A stretch of 64,000 bases of DNA from Margaritifera margaritifera (Eukaryota > Mollusca > Bivalvia > Unionida > Margaritiferidae): positions 3,190,501-3,254,500 of the forward strand of contig JAQPZY010001689.1 of the NCBI GenBank assembly GCA_029931535.1. The letters run 5' to 3'. The notes below the pieces were generated by a model that was not told where the DNA came from, ran no database searches, and saw only the letters and a program-made list of their open reading frames with translations. Made by a program: the position numbers and the translations under genes. Below are positions 55,529 through 64,000 of the stretch, piece after piece (the stretch's first letter is position 1; every line of letters starts with the position of its first letter).

Positions 55529-57636
55529 CTGTTATACCTAGATTAATGAAAGTTGGCGAGGAGGTGCATCTTGATGAGTACTACACTCTCATCACAACTG
55601 ACATTGGTTGAAATTTGTGTTTTCAGTTTATTTCTCAAGCTAGAATCATCAAACTGGAAGAGGGTATGCATGTCTATTAGTAACATATCCTTACAACAAA
55701 AGAATGTGACTGTGACCTATATTTCACATTTTACTGGCTTAGATTCAGTTTTGCGTTCATTTCATAACCGAATAAGTTTTAGCACCCTGTATAAATCTGT
55801 TGTGACCCGGATTCATGCAACTTGGTGAGGGACTGCATCTTGATAAGTACTACTCTCTTATCAGAAAAGGTAGGTTAATGTGTCCTATTTTTCATGCTTC
55901 ACTGACTTTGGTTAAATTATGTGTTATAAGTTTATTCACAAGCTCCGAACATTCTACAGTTAACAAACTAGATGATTGTCCGCATCTAAATTAGTACCAT
56001 ACACTTACCACAAAAGAATGTTACTGTGACCTACATTTCACCTTTTCCTGGCATTTACTGTTATACCTAGATTAATTAAAGTTGGTGAGAGGATTGCATC
56101 TTGATTAGTACTACACCCTTATCATAGAAATAGGTCACTGTGACCTATATTTTATGATTTAGTGAATTTGGTACAATTGTGCTTCAAGTTTTTTTCTCAA
56201 GCTCTGTTTATGCTAGAATCATCAAACTTGATGAGAGTATGCATCACTAGTAGTACCACACCCTTACTACCAATGAATGTCACTGTGATCTACATTTCAC
56301 ATTTTACTGCCTTAGGTTAATTTCTGGGGCTTAGATCAAAACCAAATAGTTTTTTTTAGCACCCTGTATACGTCCTGTTATATCAAGATTCATGAAATGT
56401 GGTGAGGGGATGTATATTGATGAGTACTACACTCTTATCACAAAAGTAGGTCACTGTGACCCATATTTCATGCTTCACTGCCTTAGTTTTAGTATCAAGC
56501 ACTGTTTATGCCAGAATCATCAAACTGTGATTTTATGCATCTCTATTAGCACCACACCCATACACCAAAAGAAGGTCATTGTGACCTACGTTTAACATTT
56601 TAATGGCTTCTGTTAAGTTTTTGCATATAGTTCATGACTACATTGGTGTTTTATCTACTGTATAATATTGCTATATCTGGAATAATAAATAATGATCAGA
56701 GGATGCATCTTGATGAGTACTACACCCACATCTTAAAAGTAGGTCACTGTGGCCCATATTTCACACTTCACTGACTTTGGTTCAATTTGACGCCTGTGCT
56801 GTTCATGCTGTAATCGTTAAACTATGTGATTGTATACATCTCTTTTAGGACCACACAGATACAAAAAAGTCACTGTGACCTTTATTTCTTATTTTACTGG
56901 CTTAGGTTAAGTTGTTGCATTTAGGTCATGACAACATAGATTTTTTTCGCATGCTCTGTGCATACTATTCTATATAAAAGCATGAAACTTGGGGATGCAT
57001 CATTATGAGCACTACTCCCTCATTTCAGTAGTAGGTCAATATCGACCATATGTTACGCTTCACTGGCTTGGGTTAAATTTTGTGTTTGTTGTTTCTCAGG
57101 CACCGTTCATGCTAGAATCGTGAAATTGATGATGATATGCATCTCTATTACTACGACACTCTTACAACAAAAGAGGCTCATCGTGACCTATATTTCAGCT
57201 TTTACTGGCTTTGATTACGTTTTTGCATTTAGCTCATGACCACATCAGTGTTTGTCATCTTATATGCATAATATCCTACATAGAATCATGAAACTTGGTG
57301 AGTGGATGCACCTTGATAAGTTCTAGATCCTTTTTACCAAAAAAAGTGTCAGTGACCTATGTTTCATGCTCATTGACTTTCTTAAAATTTTGTGCTAAAA
57401 GTTCATTCCTTGGATGTTGTTTATGTTCCAATCATGAAACGTGATAATTTGATGCATCTCTGTTCCTACTGCGCCCTTAAACCCAAAGAAGGTTACTGTG
57501 GTCTACATTTTATGCTTTACTAACATGAGTAAAGTATTTGTTTTATGATCCCAATAATTCATCCATGCTAAACCTATATACATCCTAGCCTACCCAGAAG
57601 GCCATTTCTGACAGCAGTTGGAAGTAGGAGGAAATA

Positions 57637-57750
57637 TGTTTATTCAATGGTAAACGTTCCATATTAATTACTATACACTATATATTATGATATGTTTATT
57701 CAATGGTAAACTTTCTATATTAATGACTATACACTGCATATTGTGATATG
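57637..57750. repeat. Two-copy ~57-bp tandem duplication
   Basis: tatgtttattcaatggtaaac and gactatacact occur twice, with a few differences. Confidence 0.9.
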
Positions 57751-59940
57751 TTACCCTCAGCAGATTAACTGTTTATTGTACATGTGAATGAGTATAAAAA
57801 TTAGGTGAGTGGATGCTACATGCTCTTCATGTGAGGCTTCACTTGTATTGAATACTCAAAGTAACTATTGATGCATGAACAATGTAAAGCTGGCTGTCAC
57901 TCTAAGGTTACTCAAAGCTTGTGCCTTTCACTCAGTAAACTCTAGCTTCTAGGTGTGGACAACGATAATAGCTTTTCAAACAGACGTTAAAAACAATGAT
58001 TCTAAAAAAATAATAATACAAAACCAAAATTAATATGTTTCTTATCAACTTATTGCCTCTAATATGATATGGTAGAAAAGAATGTTCCTTTTTATTATTT
58101 TATGTCTTGTATGCCCTGTCACAGCAGGTAGGTATGTAGGTAGGTAGGAGTGTGTGTGTGTGTAGGTAGGTGGTTTCACAATATGTCAGCGTAATACTGG
58201 CTATATATTACCAATTTAAAGTTCAAATTTCAAATTTTGAAATGAATACAAGTTCAAATGTAAAGATAAAAGATTGCAAAAAAATCTTTTGTTTGAAAAA
58301 CGGCCAAGATCACTATGGTCTGAATTTATTTTCTGCATGATAATGTTTACAATGTGTACTTGAGACTAGTAAAAGTATCGTTGATTACACTCTGGTTATA
58401 TAATGATATGTGTTCCATCTTATTATTGTGAAGTGGCTATTACATTTGTCTTGGATTCTCTTTCTCGTCAGTTTTTTTTGTTTTTATCTTTGCGCATGCC
58501 TTTGTATGTCTCTCCAGAAGTTCTTCGACATGTTCGAAGTCAGCCTCGACTTTAAATAAATACATCTTTATATTTAAAAATAGATGATTTATTTTACTTT
58601 TTCTACTGCAGACATCATTTATGTTAATAATCACGAAGGCCATTATCGGGGGTAAAAACAACTCTTAATGACGAACGTTGAGGGCTTTTGTGACTGTTCC
58701 CATCATGCTTTGAAAACAAATGTCTGAATATTGGGAATTCAAGACTTTGGAATGAGTTTTGAAATGGGATCGAATTATTCGTCTTGTATTGCCTGCTGCT
58801 AATTGCTGATGGCAGTTTGTTCAGGTTAGTTAATCCTGTGACAGATATTTTTACAAGATCCCCCGTGGTAAAAATATTTTATACATAGAAGTTGGCATGC
58901 AATGACCCTTCGCATCAGGGAACAGCAAAGAGGACCGAGATTAGCCAAATCATCGATAAAAGTCGCTTATATCGTTCTCAAACATTGCATGCACTTCAAA
59001 ACAGACAATTCAGAATTGTACTTGTCATCACGAGCATTAAATCAAACAGAAACCGCTATTAGGTGACTGAGTCGGTTTTTGTCCCTTTAGGTCCTTGACT
59101 TTGATGATGAATACAATCTTTCCAGACTGTTATTTTTGTTTTAGGACTAAACAATTTTTACAAATAACATTATGTCTTTTTAATTTTGATAAATCATATG
59201 ATAACACAATTGAGGGATTATATGGCAAGATGAAGGGTAAGATCCGTGTAAACCAAATATTTTTCACCTACAAGAAACAGGTATAGGCATTTTCTTGCCT
59301 GTTTGTTAAATTTATGACTTTATTAATTCACGAGTCAAACTCTGATTCTCTAACGTGCCATCTGACTGTACTTTTCATTTCACATTTCCTCAAATGTAAT
59401 ATCTCTCGCATAACACAAGTTACAGACAAAGTGTTTTAACCAATATCGATAAATCAGATTTTAAATCCTTAATTAAGTGGTTGTTTAGGGTGCCAAATAC
59501 ATAATAAAAGTACAAATGACGGTTGGTCCCAAATTGTCGTGTCTGGATTTTTTCTTTCTTTTTCGTCTGATTCTTTCGCATTAAATAGATCCATCAAAAG
59601 TGTACCATAACCCAATTACTTCATTTTACTTGTTTCATACTAGGAAACATTTTAATTTAAGCTATATAAAGCTTTTTTAATCGTTTTAAAGCAGCATCAC
59701 AGTCGCACAAGCAAGATATGAGTTTTTTCTATGGCTCTAATGATGTGATTAAGGTTGAAATCTCAGTAGTTAGAAATTAGTGGAATACAAAGATCACAGA
59801 AGTCTAAATAACCAGAGTAATATTTAAAAATAGTAAACTGTCCTAAGTTGCTGTCTGTGACCAGCAAAATCCTGATTTCAACATCTTCAGTTTGGAATGA
59901 TCCCTCTATTTTATCACTGGACTTCTATGGTAGCAGCCAC
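57751..59940. other. AT-rich intergenic DNA
   Basis: A GTAGG/GTGT low-complexity patch lies at 58128-58170. No gene recognised. The 73-codon minus frame 58440-58661 is unassigned. Confidence 0.5.
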
Positions 59941-59955
59941 CTCCGACCCCCACGA

Positions 59956-60050
59956 ACCAGACACTCAAGAGTACCAGACACTCAAGAGTACCAGACACTC
60001 AAGAGTACCAGATACCAAACCAGACACTCAAGAGTACCAGATACCAAACG
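59956..60050. repeat. 17-bp minisatellite
   Basis: Five copies of agacactcaagagtacc, two of them spaced by agataccaaacc. Confidence 0.95.
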
Positions 60051-61628
60051 TTTTGCTTGTAGCAGCCTCAGTAATGTTTATTTCTAATCCCACGCGAGTT
60101 TATGTATATTTGTAGGATACGAAAGATGCAAGTACGTTTTTGGGGCAGCTTACCAGCTTTTTATCTCGCAATATTTTATTGCAGATGACAGAAATTTTCA
60201 TAAGAAAAAAATACCGTGATATGCCATAGCGCTTCCTTCCTTACTCATCAATTTCATTTTCACAGTAAGATTAACTCCAGCTATGCAACGTGCTGCTGTA
60301 AGAATGACACAGACACGGTTTCCATGCATAAATACCCTCTTGCACCACTCACTTTACACAATAGTAATATTCTTTTAAGGTCTCACTGGACAGTTTTTTG
60401 GTGAATTTTCATCGGACTTAGATTGCAGAAAAATGAGAATAAATCTACACTAAAGATACAAATAAAAACCAACCAATGATTTTTGCGGAAAGCATGCTTG
60501 TAAAATTTTAATTAAGGTATTCAGGTTAATTCCTTGTACAACAGATAGATTTTACACCGAAACAAAACTACCCAACCCCTCTTTTTTATAGTGTTAATTT
60601 CCGACAGTCAAGAGCTATTTTGAATTATCCTTTGACAAGGTCGCTCAGACAAACAATATTGGCCCTATGCATGACTGAAGTTCACTGTGATTATACAAAA
60701 TTAGCACGCTTCTCATTATTTCTTAACCATCTCGATTTTGAGATATTTACATCTGTAGCAGACATACATAAACACGTAAACCAAGTTGACCGTTCGCTTG
60801 AAGCCCAAGTTACGCATTTGATCTTCTGTACCTGTCTAACTGTTAAAGATAATCACCAAACAAACGAATCCATTTTCAAGACTGACTCAAAGTAAATGCA
60901 AACCAAATTACATATTTAGTTTCAGTGTAAATTTATAAACACAAGGCTCATGCGTATTAGGCTCACGCCCTCTATATTAAAAATTATGGGGGTGTCAACA
61001 TACGAAACTATCCAATGAGACCTTATCACATCAAACAACTTCCTTATGAAAACGGTGTAAATATAAATCGTATCCTTACATAACTTTATCCTTACCTCAT
61101 GTATGCTTATCTGTTTGTATCACTCATATATTGTATATATCTCTTGATGAATAAAAAGAAGCCATTGAATAATATTCCATGTATACAGATAAAAGCCTTG
61201 ATCATGATCTTTCCTAAGTACCGAGAATGATCAATATTGTTAACTGAAACAGCATAGGTCGTGTGCACTACATATTATAGAACGGTATCAAGAAATCTTA
61301 TGTGGGCAAAATTTATCAAGACACCGACAGATAGTGGTAGACAAATATGTGTTTATTTCTATTTTTAAAAATTGCATTACATGCTATTTAGGATCTTTCT
61401 GGATAATATCACGTATCGAAAAGTATCTTACAGATTCAATTCTCATTCGAGAAAGGTCAAAATAAGCGATTTCTAGCGGAAATGCTATGGAAATATTATT
61501 TAGGTGTTGTTCGTCCACAGTGAGTTGGCTACGATGTTCTAACCTCCACCTCACGGAAATGTTTGGTCTTGTACGATTCATTCAATGCTAAACAATTACA
61601 ATTTTTAAAAAAAGTAGTTGAGCTATTG

Positions 61629-61629
<1 letters not shown>
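60051..61629. other. AT-rich intergenic DNA
   Basis: A 91-codon frame at 60620-60895 is not recognised. No gene supported. Confidence 0.45.
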
Positions 61630-61681
<52 letters not shown>

Positions 61682-61702
61682 CGAGAGAGTGAGAGAGAGA
61701 GA
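61630..61702. repeat. Compound microsatellite (TA)n(GA)n
   Basis: (TA)n of about 50 bp then gcgagagagtgagagagaga. Confidence 0.98.
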
Positions 61703-62175
61703 ACAAATCATATGGCGAATAACAGGAATTGATTGAGATAAACGCATTAAACTGACAACGAATTGTGCAAAACTAGTTTTTAACTAGTCTATGTGCATTC
61801 GACTCTCATTGAGTCTTTATCAAAGGCAAACACAAAACAGAGACAAGACAAACCATAGACACAAAAAGGCATTAAAATTACAAAAAGTTTACATAACTAT
61901 TTTTCGGAAATTACAGCTTGAATATGAATGAATATGCTCTATTACCAGTCTTATTCCTTGCAAGGTTTTATGCCTGTCACTTTACATTCAGTAATTCACA
62001 TTCCCTAACTGATAATCGGAATAAATTTGTTTGTCAAAGAGACAGAAATTATTCCAGGAGGTATTTTGACTTATGTTTCACATCGACATGATGAAAACAT
62101 TCGCGAATCATTAAATTTGTTGCCGTCTATCAGGATTATTATTAACAATTTGTGAAGATCCAGTCACTACCCTGA
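61703..62175. other. Intergenic DNA
   Basis: A small palindrome aactagtttttaactagt lies near 61771. Otherwise nothing recognised. Confidence 0.5.
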
Positions 62176-63026
62176 TTGGTATTAACTTGTTTAAGCTTTA
62201 CATACGTCTGACTGTTGATAGATTGGTATTAACTTGTTTACGCTTTACATACGTCTGACTGTTGATAGATTGGTATTAACTTGTTTACGCTTTACATACG
62301 TCTGACTGTTGATAGATTGGTATTAACTTGTTTACGCTTTACATACGTCTGACTGTTGATAGATTGGTATTAACTTGTTTAGGCTTTACATACGTCTGAC
62401 TGTTGATAGGTTGGTATTAACTTGTTTAGGCTTTACATACGTCTGACTGTTGATAGATTGGTATTAACTTGTTTACGCTTTACACACGTCTGACTGTTGA
62501 TAGATTGGTATTAACTTGTTTACGCTTTACACACGTCTGACTGTTGATAGATTGGTATTAACTTGTTTAGGCTTTACACACGTCTGACTGTTGATAGATT
62601 GGTATTAACTTGTTTAGGCTTTACATACGTCTGACTGTTGATATATTGGTATTAACTTGTTTACGCTTTACATACGTCTGACTGTTGATAGATTGGTATT
62701 AACTTGTTTACGCTTTGCATACGTCTGACTGTTGATAGATTGGTATTAACTTGTTTAGGCTTTACATACGTCTGACTGTTGATAGATTGGTATTAACTTG
62801 TTTAGGCTTTACATACGTCTGACTGTTGATAGATTGGTATTAACTTGTTTACGCTTTACATACGTCTGACTGTTGATAGATTGGTATTAACTTGTTTAGG
62901 CTTTGCATACGTCTGACTGTTGATAGATTGGTATTAACTTGTTTAGGCTTTACATACGTCTGACTGTTGATAGATTGGTATTAACTTGTTTAGGCTTTAC
63001 ATACGTCTGACTGTTGATAGATTGGT
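62176..63026. repeat. 47-bp minisatellite (about 18 units)
   Basis: The unit is gattggtattaacttgttta plus (c/g)gctttaca(t/c) plus acgtctgactgttgata. Units are almost identical, with two variable positions that mix along the array. Confidence 0.97.
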
Positions 63027-63072
63027 AGTTTAAGATAGCTTAGAATCTACATTTTCAAAATATTGCCTTGTT

Positions 63073-63300
63073 AAAATCTGGTTCTGTGTCTATGTCAGAG
63101 AGGCAAATAATAGACAGGGAGTTTCTACTTAAAATCTGGCTCTGTGTCTATGTCAGAAAGGCAAATAATAGACAGGGAGTTTCTACTTAAAATCTGGTTC
63201 TGTGTCTATGTCAGAAAGGCAAATAATAGACAGGGAGTTTCTACTTAAAATCTGGTTCTGTGTCTATGTCAGAAAGGCAAATAATAGACAGGGAGTTTCC
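63073..63300. repeat. 58-bp minisatellite (4 units)
   Basis: The unit contains aaaatctggttctgtgtcta, tgtcagaaaggcaaataata and gacagggagtttctactt. It starts 45 bp after the 47-bp array. Confidence 0.96.
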
Positions 63301-64000
63301 AACGACTTATTTTTCATTCATCTGTTGTAGAACTTATGCACAGTGCTTTTGGAACTAAGATCATAAAGTTTAAGAATTTCTTAACGGTTTTGCCGTTAGA
63401 GGAAGTCTGTCTTTTAAATACAAGGGTGTTGTATGCGGTACGTGATCTTGCAGAAGGTAGAAATAGATTTTTGAGCGGCCAGATTCATGCTTAGAAGAAT
63501 AGGGGAACACAAATCTATCTTTTACTTTATGTGGACTGATTGTAGAACAAGCCAATGTAAGCTCTGTGCATTATTCTATGTCGTTCAGTTGATTCATAAC
63601 ACACAATGTATTAACATGATGTATGTTTATTTTAAAAAAAGAAAAGAAATCCCGTCCAAAATTATGATACAGCCTAATAATGTTTTTTTTCACTCATCGT
63701 TGTGTCATCGGTTACAAAATCTATGGCAATAATCAAAAATATTAGCGTCATTGTCTTATGTTTTTTTTTTCTTTCTACGACATTCAGGGGCAGATCCACA
63801 AATATTATTTAGGGAGAACGTAAAACAAATAGGCCCCTAGGGGCCTGTGAGACGGGCTTCAAAATAAGACAGTTATTTGTACACACGGACAAGTCTATTG
63901 GCTACAAAAATGACACAGTATTTCTTACTATAAAAAAAATGTGCGTTCTTCATTTTAGTCATCCTAAGCAAATACTATAAAAATAATTTGCAGCATGACG
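63301..64000. other. AT-rich intergenic DNA to the window edge
   Basis: No gene recognised. Short frames at 63370-63732 lack motifs. Confidence 0.45.

Larger units (their letters stand above)
55140..57560. repeat. ~290-bp tandem repeat with receptor-element-like palindromes
   Basis: About eight diverged units, each made of two related ~145-bp halves. One half holds cttgatgagtactacaccct and gaccatatttcatgcttcactg. The other half holds ctattagtaccacaccctta and tgacctacatttcacatttt plus actggcttaggtta. At the same place in the halves stands AGGTCAnnnTGACCT or a decayed form: intact at 55180-55194, 56132-56146 and 56573-56587, one base off at 56448-56462. (TA)n tracts interrupt the array at 55311 and 55441. 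Confidence 0.9.

Overview
This window looks like AT-rich, repeat-dominated nuclear DNA of a marine invertebrate, most likely a mollusc such as a bivalve (inference; no host gene is present to fix the taxon). The grounds are the many (TA)n, (GA)n, (CA)n and (TATG)n tracts, long minisatellite arrays, tRNA-like SINEs, an L2/CR1-type LINE tail, solo LTRs, a mariner relic and a decayed Polinton. I could not recognise one intact host protein-coding gene. Most longer open frames are by-products of tandem repeats.

Layout. 1-9.9 kb: a degenerate ~62-bp tandem array split by a candidate non-autonomous hAT-like element (1288-2519); a solo LTR with TGTTACG...CGTAACA ends and a 4-bp target duplication (3887-4743); a ~500-bp-arm inverted repeat whose right arm is interrupted by a 5'-truncated LINE (about 7513-8275). 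9.96-19.2 kb: a G+C-richer block that is a decayed Polinton/Maverick (adintovirus-like) element. Recognisable relics are protein-primed family B DNA polymerase (+), retroviral-type integrase (-), a phospholipase-A2/VP1-like protein (-), an FtsK/A32-like packaging ATPase (+), a major-capsid-like fragment (+), an adenain-like cysteine protease (+), a small virion-type protein and several unassigned virion-type frames. All recognised enzymes carry stops, frameshifts or lost key residues. The last frame carries an in-frame triplication of a 14-residue unit.

19.2-26 kb: minisatellite territory. A 30-bp array (22.3-23.06 kb) shows an 89-bp higher-order repeat. It is followed by a 2.7-kb satellite (23.16-25.86 kb) in which a 30-bp unit passes into a 56-bp composite unit. 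26-50 kb: AT-rich DNA with local duplications, two related foldback elements (31.1 and 49.7 kb), a mariner transposase pseudogene (31.74-32.78 kb, minus), a perfect-looking foldback (35.3 kb), tRNA-derived SINEs (38.25 kb plus; 41.2 kb minus), a GC-rich terminal-inverted-repeat element (41.9 kb) and modular segmental duplications (46-49.6 kb).

50-64 kb: a candidate promoter/first exon (about 52.5 kb, weak), a 956-bp solo LTR with exact TATAA target duplication (52912-53867), a ~290-bp tandem repeat (55.14-57.56 kb) whose half-units repeatedly carry the palindrome AGGTCAnnnTGACCT (the estrogen-receptor-type IR3 response element), and 47-bp and 58-bp minisatellites near the right end.

No working gene system is evident. 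The most interesting content is the Polinton fossil with its embedded PLA2-like gene, the receptor-element-like tandem repeat, the composite satellite with three stop-free minus-strand frames, and several elements that can be dated relative to each other by nesting.
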